Counted from the first letter of the stretch, positions 46,743-59,689 are shown. The stretch is 64,000 nt of DNA from Limanda limanda (GCF_963576545.1 NC_083656.1:3550186-3614185), one strand, 5' to 3'. The notes: generated by a model not told the origin, from the letters alone. Numbers and translations: made by a program.

Positions 46743-47098
46743 ACACATTGAAGTGTGAGTCCTTCAACAGCTAAACTGACCTGACTCCACAAGTGTCTGA
46801 CTGCACTTTCCTCTAAGATGCAGTGCACTTAGAAATAATCAGAGGGAGGTGGAAAATGGTCGTCCGGGGGGGTGGGGGGGGTGAAGGTTCCAGGAGCGTT
46901 TTGGATGTGGTGTCAGAAAAAGAAAAAGTTTCCCCAAACAGAAAAGTGCTCGGTGGGCAGGAGCCGAGGGGCCCAGCGGAGAGCGGGTCACTGTCAGTCA
47001 CACTTGAAGGAAGCCAAACTAAACTCTGAGGTGACCTTTGACCTCACAGACAGTCATAACATAAAACAAAGTTTAATTCTTCAGCCAGAGGAATATCT

Positions 47099-47123
47099 CA
47101 CACACACACACACACACACACAC
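47099..47123 (+). repeat. (CA)n microsatellite
   Basis: About 12 copies. Confidence 0.94.
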
Positions 47124-47521
47124 TTGTTGCCCGGAGCTAGACTGGGACTGGACCGCTGTGGAGCGCAGACATGTGACCGGCCTCCGGGGCGTTCTTCACC
47201 CGAGCAAGCAGCTCGCTTTAGATTAACAGGAGCTGAGCAACAACAGCGAGAAACTAGGCAACCTGCCAGAAGCCGACATATCAAAACCACAACACGGCTT
47301 TGAAGATTAATCCCTGCGCTTTAATGATCTTTGTGCAAATGTGTAAAAATAAACATCAGCCGGACAAGGTGGATCCAACCAGGACGTGTGTGCCTGCGGC
47401 AGATAAACGGTTAGAGACAGTTAGATAAAAAGTTTTTAAAAGCTCGCTGAACAAAGGAGATAAATGCATGTGAGGTCTGATCCAGATCTGAGGGGTTTTC
47501 AGTTTAGTACGAACCAACATA

Positions 47522-48188
47522 ATAGTCCAGGCAAAGTAGCCCATTTTGGAGCCAAAAATAGAAGTAATTGTGAAAGAATTTTTTTCAGCATAGATTATTT
47601 CTATGAGGTGTCCAGAACAACATACTAAAAGTCCTAAGAAATCCTAGTTGAGGAGATATGTTTAATTCTCATCAATGTGTGCCAATAAGGCCCGGGAACG
47701 ATACACCCCAAAAAGACTATTTTTTTCCTTTACTCCTTTCAAAATGAAACTTTACACAATGAAAGTAGCCATTGAACGTAACATTTTTTGTATTACAAGT
47801 TTCTTTGAAAATGAATTTATGTATGTATTTGTAATACATATGAATGGTGTTTGCCTATGCAAATTAGGACATATTCAATAAGTGTGGAGCTCATGTGCTT
47901 GTCAAATTCATTTCAAAAGAAACTTGTAATACAAAAAATGTTACGTTTCCTGGTTACTTTCATTGTGTAAAGTTTTATTTTGATTGGAGTAAAGGAAAAA
48001 AATAGTCTTTTTGGGGTGCATTGTTGCCGGGCCTTATTGGCACATTGATGAGAATTAAACATATTTCCTCAACTAGGATTTCTTAGGACTTTTAGTATGT
48101 TGTTCTGGACACCTCATAGAAATGATCTATGCTGAAAAAAATTCTTTTACAATTAGTCGGTCGGAAAACGGTACTTTGCCTGGACTAT
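47522..48188. mobile_element. Foldback element with ~290-bp inverted arms
   Basis: The left arm (about 47522-47818) and right arm (about 47906-48188) are inverted copies of each other almost end to end around an ~87-bp centre. The ends are atagtccaggcaaagta and tactttgcctggactat. Long perfectly paired blocks include 'tttctatgaggtgtccagaa', 'actaaaagtcctaagaaatc' and 'aacattttttgtattacaag'. The arms diverge mainly in a short segment near the tips (47540-47560 against 48150-48170). No transposase. The palindromic 'ta' at each tip would suit a TA target, but the duplication size cannot be settled from this copy. Confidence 0.88.
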
Positions 48189-49087
48189 AACAAGTTTAAA
48201 CAAAGTTTAATCCCACACAAGAAGAGGTCTGGGTCCAAAACACTGGATTTAGATAAGTCAGACTTTCAGGTGTGAGAACTACGTAGTGAGAATATTAAGT
48301 TAAATGTTCTGAGCTCAACATCGTGACTTTTATATCAACAATCATTAAACAACGTGTGGTTTTTTGAACACGAGCCTCATTCCCCTCCTGACACTTGTAA
48401 TTCCCTAATGGAAAGCCGCACGTTTCTCTTCTGAAGGCCACTCCTACGACGAGAGGTGCTTTTGTTTTGATCTTGTTAATGATCCACGGATGAACTCCTG
48501 TCGGTGTGTCTGGCATGAGCCGCGGCCGTAACCTCAATCCCAATAAAAAATAAACAACACTCTGATCGGGAGGCGGAGCTTAGCGGACGCTTGCCAAACC
48601 GTCAGGCGTTGGAACGGATCCATCCGAGGTTCCTCAAGCGCGACAGATAACAAAACGTTGAGCGATAAAACTCCTCTCGTTCTTTTCCTCTGTTTTCCAG
48701 ACGGATTCAAGCAGAGGACGGAGAAAACACTGGTTTACAAAAGAATTAATCCTGTCAAAGTTTTATTTACAGCACCAGCCAGAGAAAGGCATTATGGGAT
48801 ATTAAAACAGGTCAAACTCTTCTGTACTCACGGCTCCCCCCCCCCCCTACAGTAATGAAATGCTGACCTATATACAGAGCTGAGTAGATAGAGCAGGACT
48901 TGGGCTTCGGCCAAAATTCCATCGGTGAGGTTTTTATTCTTATTATTTACATCTATTACGGTGGCCCAGGGAGGTCAAAGCACTTCACAGAGCACTTCAC
49001 AAAGAACAGGCGGAATAGATGGAAGGCAAACAAACAAAGAGACGAATGTGCTGCAAAGAATCAAAGAACAACCAAATCTAACCCACG
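48189..49087. other. Unannotated
   Basis: No gene supported. C-run at 48838-48847. Confidence 0.5.
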
Positions 49088-49492
49088 CAGGGTTTCTGCA
49101 GGTTTCAACATTAAATACTTTTAAGACCTTAAAACACGAAGATAAGATGAAAACGCAGAGGAGAGAAAAACCCTGGAAAAGCAACGTTACCCTTCAAACT
49201 GCAGACAGTCGGTTTTCATAGTCTTGAATAACTGAGATCAGTTCGGTTTCTGTTCAGTTATCAGTTCCATGTCGGTTTCGTTTGTGGTTTTATTACAGAA
49301 AGAACACTCACACTCACACAGAGACTTTACAAACTCTGCACGCTAACAAAAGAGAAGTATTTTTAAAGTCTGAAGGAAGAAGTGATAAATGAACGTTGGC
49401 ATAATCAAGACCAAGTTAACATTGTTTAAGATTATTTTAAGTAACAGTTAAACATATATACAACTTTTTTAAAGGACCCTGCAGAAATCCTG
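49088..49492. mobile_element. hAT-like MITE
   Basis: Starts cagggtttctgcaggtttca and ends aggaccctgcagaaatcctg, giving inverted ends of about 16 bp with few mismatches. The internal 'acttttaagaccttaaaac' is a phrase I associate with a common teleost hAT MITE. The 8-bp flanks (aacccacg, tcacacac) do not match, so the TSD has decayed or my borders are off. Confidence 0.62.
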
Positions 49493-49512
49493 TCACACAC
49501 ACACACAAATCA

Positions 49513-50140
49513 GAGATATTTACTTACATTTTTATCAAATTTTCCAAAACTCAGACTTCAGAACTACAATAAAGTTGCAAATTGAACAACGAGCAGGTCC
49601 CAGAACATGTTCATTAGATGACCAGGCCAGAGGCTCTGGGAAACTATCACTTGTTCATAACTTCAAAAAACATTCTAAACATCAAACCATCAACCAGCTA
49701 ATTTACAAACGAGTCCGCAACAACACACAATCCAACATTGACACAATAAGACTTTCCAGAGTTAATGTCCTATTATTTCATGAACCCTTGTTTTCTAAAC
49801 ACCCACTTACAGACGCACACACATTAGAGATGTTTACTTACATTTTTATCTAATTTTCCAAAACTCTGAGTTCAGAACTTAAATAAAGTTGCAAATTGAA
49901 CAACGAGCAGGTCCCAGAACAAGTTCATCACTTTTTAGATGACCAGGCCAGAGGCTCTGGGAAACTATCACTTGTTCATAACTTGAAAACATTGTATACA
50001 TCAAACCATCAACCAGCTAATTTACAAACGAGTCCGTAACAACACACAATCCAACATTGACACAATAAGACTTGCCAGAGTAAATGTCCTATTATTTCAT
50101 AAACCCTTGTTTTCTAAACACCCACTTTCAGACGCACACA
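49513..50140. repeat. 314-bp tandem duplication
   Basis: Unit A is 49513-49826 and unit B is 49827-50140, of equal length and highly similar by eye. Both contain 'ttgcaaattgaacaacgagc', 'gatgaccaggccagaggctc' and 'ccaacattgacacaataaga', and both end in 'agacgcacac'. The ORF at 49575-49853 is not preserved in unit B, so it is non-coding. Confidence 0.9.
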
Positions 50141-50509
50141 ACTCCCATCTGATCGTAAACTTGATTGTGTGGGAAACAAAACCTGGAGTTTAATCTCAGC
50201 TCCACATGAAGGGAGTCCCTCTGCGCCGCCTCGCTGTTTACGACAGGAGAGAAAGAAAGAAGAGAGGCGTCGCTCTATTGTTTTTTTGAGAAGTTGCTTG
50301 TTTAACATGTCTGTAAAACGGTGACTCAGTTCTGATTCTACGGCTTCAGACTCTCACAGAAAAGCATCTGAGAGCCGCTCGGGCTTCTCCTCGTAAAGTG
50401 CCCCGGCAAAAATAAACCTCCCCGGGTGTCGGTGCCAAGTCTTCCTGTCGGTGAGGAGCCAGTTGTGTGTGAGTGGCTCCGGTTGAGCCGAGCCGAGCTC
50501 ACTGGTGTG

Positions 50510-50544
<35 letters not shown>

Positions 50545-51274
50545 CAGCAGCTGTGTAAAACATCTCCGCTCATAAAGACCTTTTTTCACAAGTTATTATT
50601 TTCCCTGGTGATTTGGAGGCAGATGAAGAACAAGCCGGGCCGAGCGATGGGAGTTACAACAGCTCACAGGGATAAAACAAAGAGGTGTGTCTGGAACCCC
50701 CCCCCCCGCCTCCCCATGTGCATAACAGCCCACACATAGAAGAGATTAGGAAAGAGAGGGAGGGGCGATCAAACACAACAGTGAGGAGAATGAAAAGCCA
50801 CAAACTTGGAACGGCTGCCCGACATCTGATGTTATGTGTCTGTGACTGTGTGTTAGTGTGTTGGGGGGGGGGGGGGTTACAGTATCTTGGAGACAGCAGG
50901 ACCCCCAGTGGTCCGTGCAGAGAGCCGGTGGAGAGCGCACTGATAACCTCTTGTCGTGGTGTTCGCCATGACGGCGTGCTTATCAGCAGCCGGGCTTCAC
51001 GCAGCCTCAACGCCACCGAGCCGGAGCTGGAGAGTCGCTCTCAGCTAATGAGATGAGGTCTGAGGCGCCGGCGAGGACGCAGGCAGGAAACTCAGAGGAA
51101 TTTCCTTCACGGCGGAGAAGGCAGAGGAGCCACGCTACTTTTTATTGTTGCTGATGCACATCGGCTGACTTGGCCCACATTTCAAGACGCTAATAACTTT
51201 GGTTCTATGGATTTCGAATGCTCAGAACCCTGTTTGAATTAGAGACTAAAATATGAGTCTGTTAATTGACGAAT

Positions 51275-51276
<2 letters not shown>
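50141..51276. other. Unannotated with (GA)n and homopolymers
   Basis: (GA)n at 50513-50541, a C-run at 50698-50707 and a G-run at 50862-50874. No gene supported. Confidence 0.5.
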
Positions 51277-51760
<484 letters not shown>

Positions 51761-53663
51761 TGAGGTAGAATTAGAATTATCACAAAACTGTGAGGTTACA
51801 GCTTTATAAATGCACATATTACGCTTCTTTTTCCTGTTTTAACATCCCTACAGGCCGAGTATCTTTGGGTTTTTGGAACATTTTCCCTCATCAAATACCT
51901 TCAACAGATACAAACACTATTGTAAAAGTTGAAAAACCTTAAATGAAAATGCTGATTTGAACTCTTGGGAGCTTCTACACTTGTAACCCAGATTCATTCG
52001 AAGTGTAAAAATGTACTTGTCACTTCCCTCTTGTTGACAAACTATGCAGCGGTGACACTATTCCTTTGTTTATCTTTGTTCGGCCTCTCTGTGCCGAGAC
52101 TCAGCCGACACAGACACGTACACGCATCTACGATAAGCTTACGTAGGCCCGGGCTGACATGGCTGTTGAAGTGTCTGTGACAGATTAAGCCCGACACGTT
52201 GGTCATGTCCTGTTAATAGGTTTAGAAACTGCAGGACTGTGTCAGTGCGACTATGTGCCGCGGCAGCGAGGCCAGTGGCAGCGACAGGCCGCACATGTCG
52301 TCTGTGTCCCGCCGCACGGGAATGAGGCCGGAAAACAAGAGGAAGGTTGTGAGATGAACATGGCTCCCGGTCAGCTCATCCACAGATCATGCAAATCAGC
52401 AGGTGATTTCATGCGTGCTTGGACACTCGCACACTGATGTATGGGCGACCGCAGACAAAGACGCCTGATGTTTCGTTAGTCATCTGAGCGATCTGGTCAC
52501 GCATGAAGAGGGCGATGTGTTTGCTCAAATCTCAGACCTTCCTATGAAAGGGCTCTTTGATAAAAGACGGCTCTGTTCTGTTGACATAATGCATCTAAAT
52601 ACAGTAAGTTGGCTAAAACAATCCATTAGCCCAGTTCCAGAGCACCAACCCGTGATGATGCGATGACATTTTGTGGTTGGCTGCGTTCGCCCTGCTTGAG
52701 AAGATCCTCTGAACCGACCTACAAGTCTATAGCATATGGGTGCTATAATCGAATTAGTCATAGACGAAAACACAGACGACGTGGTGCAGCGCCTCGGGGG
52801 GCCCGGCGTCTAAAGGATGAGCAACAGTCAACTGAGGTCAAACAGAAAGTAAAGGGGGGGTAACACGCATGTCCTGCTATTGTTGTCGTCTACGAAGGAA
52901 AACACAAAGTCCGATGTTAACGCTAACCGCTGCTAATCTGCAACAAATACGAGCGCGTGACCTTCGCCGACCTCACGGCTGCGATGTGGCGAGATGTTCA
53001 GTCTGACCCGGGGACAAACTGTGAAGCTGTTTCAACTACGCATTCCAACGCTTACAAACATAAAGGAAGTGTGTCTTTCCATCGACTAATTCTAAACAAA
53101 ACAACGCACTCGGTTCAGGAATAGCTCTCGACATGTTGGCCTACCCAGAATGCCCTCTGCCTCTCTAGACAGCTCTTACACAGCAGACACAGACCAGGAC
53201 ATCAGCTGCATAAGCCCACAGGTTATATAAGTAGAACCACCATGTTTCTAAGCATTCAGCCACGCTGCCCCACCACGGGGGAAGGGGGAGGTGGTGGTGG
53301 GAGCGATGGGGGGGGTGGGGGGCACGCAAGGAGGCCAGGAAGAAAGACAGGAAGAAAGAGGGTCACAAAAAGAGAGGCCCGCTGGGGCCGCTCGCCGGGA
53401 GGAGAGACTGAAGAAGGTCACCTCTGGCCCCCTGAAGGAGCCCCAGCCCGGGGAGAGGAGGAGAGGAGGAAGACGAGAAGGAGAAGAGAAGAAGAAGAGG
53501 AGAAGAAGAGGAGGAGAACCAGGTCATATGGGGCGACACTCATCCAACTTCTCTGGGTTCTCATGAACAATATACTACATCACCCGTCTGAAGAAAAGCT
53601 CATATTCCCTATTTGCTTTTATTCTTTAAACAAGATATTTATTTACGATTAAAGAAAAACAAA

Positions 53664-53666
<3 letters not shown>
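51761..53666. other. Unannotated, purine-rich 53274-53520
   Basis: No gene supported. G-rich and then gga/gaa-rich purine DNA spans 53274-53520, giving basic false ORFs. Confidence 0.5.

Positions 53667-53718
<52 letters not shown>
53667..53718 (+). repeat. (GT)n microsatellite, 26 copies
   Basis: Uninterrupted. Confidence 0.96.
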
Positions 53719-53722
<4 letters not shown>

Positions 53723-55333
53723 AGAGAACTTCCTGGTTGGATGGTTGTGTGTGATGGACGACTCATCACACTGGGGCTCGGTGGGTTCTATCCTCAGAGG
53801 AAAAGGGTCAGACATGAATGGTGGATTTCTCCTGAGCTAATAATCAACCCGGGGAGAGAACGCTGCAATTTAAACCGATGGATAATGATTGATGAATCTG
53901 GGGCGATGACATGAATGTGCTTTTTCAGCCGAAACTGTGCCGAGTGTTTTAGCAGCACGTGGAATTTGCATAACAATGGCAGGAACATGTAACTAACACC
54001 GGAGCCTCAGAGGTGAAATGTATATTTTGCGTTTAAACACGAATCCCGACCACATTTCCACCGCCGAGTTAAAATAAACACAAAACTCAAAGTGCGAGTT
54101 TCTAGGATCAATTTCTATTAGAAGCCACATTAGAGGGAAGAGAACAAGATATTACTCATTACTGTAAATAACTTGGCGAGACAATCTCTCTCTCGGCCCT
54201 TTGCAGTGTTTCCAACGACACCCACAGGGTAATTATTTAGACGTGTAAAAGTCCAAACTGTTTAAAAAGTTTCACTCCAGGGGGGGGGGGGGGGGAGCTT
54301 CAGTTGTGCCAGAGGAAATTCCTCTGTTGCCAGCGTGATGGATTCCACCGTAAGAGCACCCGGCTTTTAGACTGTCACTCTGCATCAGCAGCGGCCCAAG
54401 GTACTCACTGTGAAAACGAACGTGACCTTTTTTTAAGAAAGACCCTGAAAAGGCTCCGAGCAGAGTGGCCCCCAATGAGTGATTTCATTATTACAGCAGA
54501 GTAATGTGGCTATGAAGGATACACACACACACAGACACACACACACACAGACACACACACACAGACCAGCTGCAAGAGCACGGAGCAAACTGCCACCGTT
54601 ATTATATTCATCATCTGCTCTGGGCTCAATTATGCACTGAGATTATTCCCCCAGGGATCCTCTCCGGGTCTGAGTGAATGATAAAGTGTCAGCGGTCACT
54701 CAGGAGGTCTGTGGGACATGACGGCCTTTTTATTATTTAACCGTTTCCTGGCAACGTTGCTGTTTCCTTTATGAATCCCAACACACTCATATGCTAACAC
54801 ACCTCCCTGAGCTTGGAGCGTTGGTGGTAACACAACACAACACAAACGTCCTGCAGCCGGTTCTGATATTGGCAGGTTTCTGATCACACACTGTCTGGGG
54901 GCTGCATGGTCCACGATACAATACGAACACGTCTGTGCACATCACAGAGAACGTTATGCACAGAAATCCTGTGTATTTGCAGAGATGCATGATTTATGTG
55001 GAGGTGAAGGAGCCGGATGAGCATGTGCACTCACTGCATTTTGTTTACAAGGCTGTTTATGAGGACTTTCCTTTTCACTGGAGCTTTACCCTCAACTGCA
55101 GAGTGGCTTCAATATATACAATATATATATATAGTTTTGTTGTTTGCATGACAGAAGTGACAACATAGTGAATGCACAGAGGATATTGGTGCATATTTAA
55201 AAGTCACTTGTTCAGTGTTTGCAGGACAAACAGGGAGAAAAGTGAATTGAGGTCAAATAAGTGAGTCAAACACTAAGAGGTCGCTGTTGGTGTATTATAA
55301 GCAATGATCCTTATCGATTACCTATCAGGCTCA
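53719..55333. other. Unannotated with compound (CA)n at 54521-54564
   Basis: G-run at 54281-54295 and an (acacacag)-type compound repeat at 54521-54564. No gene supported. Confidence 0.5.
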
Positions 55334-55348
55334 GTGTGTGTGCGTGTG

Positions 55349-55385
<37 letters not shown>

Positions 55386-55388
55386 GAG
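55334..55388 (+). repeat. (GT)n microsatellite
   Basis: GT array with CG and GA interruptions. Confidence 0.94.
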
Positions 55389-55499
55389 TGTGCACGAAGG
55401 CATGCATGAGTGCAGCAGGCAAGTAGTGGGCCTGCATGTGTGCAGCTCCTCGCAGGACCACCAGCACAACTCAGCAAATAAAAAGGAAAAGCCTCCATT

Positions 55500-55519
55500 G
55501 CTGCTGCTGCTGCTGCTGC
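55500..55519 (+). repeat. (TGC)n trinucleotide
   Basis: About 7 copies of the CTG/CAG class. Confidence 0.9.
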
Positions 55520-55539
55520 ACGCTGACATCCGGGATGTG

Positions 55540-56070
55540 TTAGCGGGGCAAGGGGAGCTGGGGCCCGGCCACAGGGGCGCGATGAGCACCCTGGAAGAGG
55601 GGGGGCGGTCTGATCTGTCAAACCAGTCCGGGCTAAACTGGGACTATACACGCACGCGTACCACGCTGAGCACTTACCGTCGGGGTTCCCTCACGCACGC
55701 ACGCAAGCGGGGTGTGAGGTGGTCGCAGCGGGGGGTCGCGCCGGGTCCTGCCCGAGTGGAGGCAGCTGGATGCGGGATCTCCGGTCCTTTACACCCCGGT
55801 CCTCCGAGCCCCTGGTCCTCCACCGAGCCCCTGGTTCTCCGGTCCTCCGAGCCCCTGGTCCTCCACCGAGCCCCTGGTTCTCCGGTCCTCCGAGCCCCTG
55901 GTTCTCCGAGTCCTCCGAGCCCCTGGTCCTCCGGTCCTCCGAGCCCCTGGTCCTCCACCGAGCTGCAGCTCCGGTCCTGCTCGTCCTGCTCGTCCCACGA
56001 AGCCTCTGCCGAGCGGCTCGTTTCCTTTCCCCTGTTCCGCTGCCGTCCACAGGCGTTTGTATGGGTTTTT
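55540..56070 (-). promoter_or_regulatory. CpG-rich block, candidate minus-strand promoter and first exon
   Basis: CG dinucleotides are dense here (about a dozen in 55681-55760) compared with the rest of the window. On the minus strand the block ends in a strong splice donor, ACG|gtaagtg, with the exon end at 55678. A CpG island leading into a consensus donor is what a vertebrate first exon looks like. All minus frames are repeat-biased, and one stops right at the donor, so the exon could be untranslated. No TATA box or matching downstream exon is proven. Confidence 0.3.
55795..55973. repeat. Short GC-rich minisatellite
   Basis: Irregular tandem copies of 'cctccgagcccctggtcctc' and 'accgagcccctggttctccg', about 21-45 bp apart. 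This gives false EDQGLGG-type repeats in minus frames. Confidence 0.9.
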
Positions 56071-56255
56071 GCTCCGACCGGGGGGGGTTGGTGGTGGAGG
56101 GGTGGTGGAGGGGTGAGGGGGGGGAAGGAGCAGGAGAGGAGAAATACTACACGCTCGCTCCTCCCTCCGCTGATGTACAGTAACACGGAATCAAACCATC
56201 TACTGCTCTCTACAGGAGCTCCACTGTACAGCACTGTACACAGACATGTGTGAGG

Positions 56256-57592
56256 AGGAGCTGTGCCTATCTTCATCGCCTCCTCCTCATCCTCCTCTTC
56301 CTCTGCTGTCCTTATTTATCTTAATCACCTCCTCATCCTCCTCCTCTGCTGTCCTTAATTATCTTCATCACCTCCTCATCCTCCTCTTCTGCTGCTTATC
56401 TTTATCACCACGGAGCCGACCACCTCGTCCTCTTCATCCTCCTCCTCATCAACCTCCTCATCCTCGTACTCCTCATCTTCTTCTTCCTCATCCTCTGCTG
56501 TCCTTATTTATCTTCATCACTGAGTCGAGCAACAACCTCCTCATCCTCTTCCTCCTGATTATCTTCTACCTCTTTCTCATCCTCCTCCTGCCTCATACTT
56601 CTCGTCATCCCTCCCTCCTCCTCATTAACCTCATCCTCCTTCTTCTTCCTTATCCTCTGCTCTCCTTATTTATCTTCATCACCACCGAGCCGAGCAACAC
56701 CCTCCTCATCCTCATCCTCCTGATTATCTTCTACATCTTTCCTCCACCTCCTTCTTCCTCATCGACCTCCTCATCCTCATACTCCTCATCTTCTTCTTCC
56801 TCATACTCTGCTGTCCTTATTTATCTTCATCACTGAGTCGAGTAACACCCTCCTCATCCTCATCCTCCTGGTTATCTTCTACCTCTTTCCTCCACCTCCT
56901 TCTTTCTCATCCTCCACCTTCCTTATCCTTCTTCTCTGCTCTCCTTATTTATCTTCATCACTGAAATGAGTAACACCCTCCTCATCCTCTTCATCTTCAT
57001 CGTCATCCTCCTCATTATCTTTTACCTTCTTCCTCCTCTGCTGTCCTTATTTATCTTCATCACAACTGAGCAACACCCTCCTCATCATCCTCTTCCTTCC
57101 TCCATCTCGTCCTCTTCATCCTCCTCCTAATCATCCTCCTCATCCTCATACTCCTCATCCTCTGCTGTCCTTATTTATCTTCATCACAACTGAGCTGAGC
57201 AACACCCTCCTCATCATCCTCCTCCTTCCTCCACCTTGTCCTCTTCATCCTCCTCCTCGTGAACCTCCTCATCCTCATACTCCTCATCCTCTGCTCTCCT
57301 TATTTATCTTCATCACCGAGCAGAGAAACACCCTCCTCATCCTCTTCGTCCTCATACTCCTCATCATCCCTCCTCCCTCCACCTCATCCTTTTCATCCTC
57401 CCCCTTCATCATCATCCTCCTTCTCCTCCTTTTTCTCACTCTTTCCTCTACCTCCTTCTCATCATCCTCCTCGTACTGTTGTCCTTGTTTATCTTCATCA
57501 TCACTGAGTCGAGTAACACCCTCCTCATCCTCTTTCCTCCTCATTCTACTCCTTCCTCCTGCTCCTCCTCTTCCTCCTCCTAAACACCATTG
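56256..57592. repeat. 1.3-kb pyrimidine-strand minisatellite
   Basis: The plus strand is almost wholly C/T with scattered A (tcctcctcatcctc...). Inside it the phrase 'ccttatttatcttcatcac' recurs about 11 times at irregular spacing (near 56305, 56353, 56390, 56501, 56665, 56814, 56943, 57043, 57169, 57298 and 57482), often followed by a 'tgagtcgagcaacacc' variant. Frames through it are Leu/Pro/Ser-rich artefacts. Confidence 0.93.
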
Positions 57593-58711
57593 CACATACA
57601 AGATCTTGAAAATATCTGACTTCTGCTGTGTGTGAGTGTGTTAGTTCATTTCATAAAAATTGTCTATATATTAAATACATATGTGCAGAGGGACGGTTTT
57701 ACACTCACCTCCACAAAAAGGAAGTCAATCTTTGGTTGGTTGACTAATGAGGTCAAACAAAGTCCAACTAACAATTACATTCAATATCAATTCATATTTC
57801 AATTCCTCTCTGTATATTGCTTCATCAGTTAGTCACTGAAAAGACATGGTTTGTTGCTTATTTAATAAAATAAATTAGATTTACAATGATCAATAACAGA
57901 GGAAATCCACAAACTAATATTAATGACGTTCAAGACAGAGACGGTTTGACATGTTTCTTGATAAATGTCATGAATAGTTCATTGATTTCTAAAAACTGTT
58001 ACATCTGGAAACTGAGGGTTGACATTTTTCACAGTTTTCTGACATGTTGTAGATTGCATTGCGATTAATGACGTAGGACAGATGAATCTACAATGAAAAC
58101 AATCATCAGCTGGTGTGGAACCACATATTATTCTGTGAAAAATTAGATTTACGTAATTTAAGCAAAACATTTCTCATATAGTTAGATTTTGAATAAGCTT
58201 TTGTGAGTTTTTCTGCACTAATCCCTGTTATACTGGGTTCTATTGCTTGTTAAATGGCTGCCAACACATCTATGTCTGATATTCTTCCTTATCGTCATAT
58301 TTACATTCCTTTTAAAGCTGAGAGATAACACGCTCTGTTCACCTTGATCAAAATAACAGCAGCTTCACACGTCGAGGAACCTGACGCAGCGTGTCACATA
58401 CAGAAAAGTCAAACTTGAAATACAAAGTGTATGCAGGATTAATAAATATCAGTGGGCGGAGCTCAGAGTGAACGTATGGCTGCTGCAGCCTCCCAACTGT
58501 TGTATAGATATTTATGTCGGACTCATCCAGCAGACAGATATGCAGGAAGTCACCAGCTGTGCGAGTCCTGGACGCCCAGCGTGTGGGACATCGACATTTT
58601 TGGGGTTTTCAAATGCAGCTGTGGATGAGCCTGTGGCAAAGAATAAAGGTTTATTTTAAGTCCGGCGCACAAAAGAAAGATTCCTCCCTGATTCCTCATG
58701 TCAACGAGAGT
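57593..58711. other. Unannotated, AT-rich
   Basis: On the minus strand a GAG|gtgagt donor at 57711/57710 with an acceptor-like 'tgacctcattag' would bound a 35-bp open segment (NQPKIDFLFVE). It is too short to support. Nothing else seen. Confidence 0.4.
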
Positions 58712-58731
58712 GAGTGAGTGTGTGTGTGTCT

Positions 58732-58793
<62 letters not shown>
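58712..58793 (+). repeat. (GT)n microsatellite
   Basis: About 40 copies with a few interruptions at the 5' end. It keeps a 200-codon minus-strand ORF falsely open. Confidence 0.96.
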
Positions 58794-58795
<2 letters not shown>

Positions 58796-59339
58796 ACATG
58801 TCAGCACAAGGCTTGCACACTTCAGCTGAGTGTATAAATCTCGATGTTTGTCTTGATATTTGTTTACACGCCCGGTGTCGTTTGTTTGCACCGTTTCATT
58901 TCCACTTCGATTTCCAGGACGTCGTCGAGAAGCATCAGAATGATACGAATCCAGAGACGTCCCCAATGCTAATGAGATAACTGCATTTGATCCTGCTGGT
59001 TTCTGTCCCCGTTCTAAAGTGGCCGTTGCATGCGACTGTGATTTCCAGGACCGCGTCTGGAGCGCGAATGTCATCTGGTTGGGTTTGCTGTGACACGTCT
59101 GAGGGAAGCCAGGGACAGATTCCCTGCAGCTTTTCAGATTGCAAGAATACATTAGAGATCTTCACAGGAGATTTCAGAACAGATCCATGCGAGAGGGACG
59201 GAGCTGACAGTACAAAGAGAAAACTTTAGATTTGACGATTTTTTCTTGGTAAATGGAGGATTGCTCGCACAGTGGACAGCAGTGTTTGCTCACAGTAGGA
59301 CAACAAGACCAGAGTTTGGCCCATTTCAATGTGGGGACG
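58794..59339. other. Unannotated
   Basis: No gene or repeat recognised. Confidence 0.5.
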
Positions 59340-59560
59340 TGTCCAGGTTGTATCCGGGCCCATCACCCAATGTGAGCTGGGATTGGTGCGACCCTCAAAG
59401 GATAACCAGTACAGATAATGGGTAAATAGATGTGGATGGAAATGGAAAGCATGATCACGATATGTTCCATCGCCAGCTCATCACAGGGACAACGTGCAGA
59501 GACAAACATCCATCCATCTCCGGACTTATCGTAGAAAACCCACACCAACGTTAATAATCT
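59340..59560 (+). mobile_element. Degenerate teleost dispersed repeat
   Basis: 'gtgagctgggattggtgcga' and 'ccctcaaaggataacc', then 'agataatgggtaaat', match a very common fish repeat ending (gctgggattggctcc...ataatggatgg). The piece at 59470-59515 ('ctcatcacagggacaacgtg') belongs to the same repeat class. Confidence 0.6.
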
Positions 59561-59689
59561 CTATTAGTATTTCCTTGAGTCACGATGAAACGTCCTCATG
59601 GTCACGTATCGGACATCGTCAGGTTTAACACGTTTATCATGGCATAATTTTTATAATCACTACTCAACAACACAAAGTACAGAAGAGGC

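Noticed and set aside
55261..56253. 330-codon plus-strand ORF, the longest in the window
   Set aside because: It runs through a GT microsatellite, a CTG run and a GC minisatellite. Other frames are equally open over the same bases, and the product is low-complexity Pro/Ser/Arg with no known domain.
58550..59152. 200-codon minus-strand ORF
   Set aside because: Held open by the (GT)n array (His-Thr repeats); flanks not protein-like.
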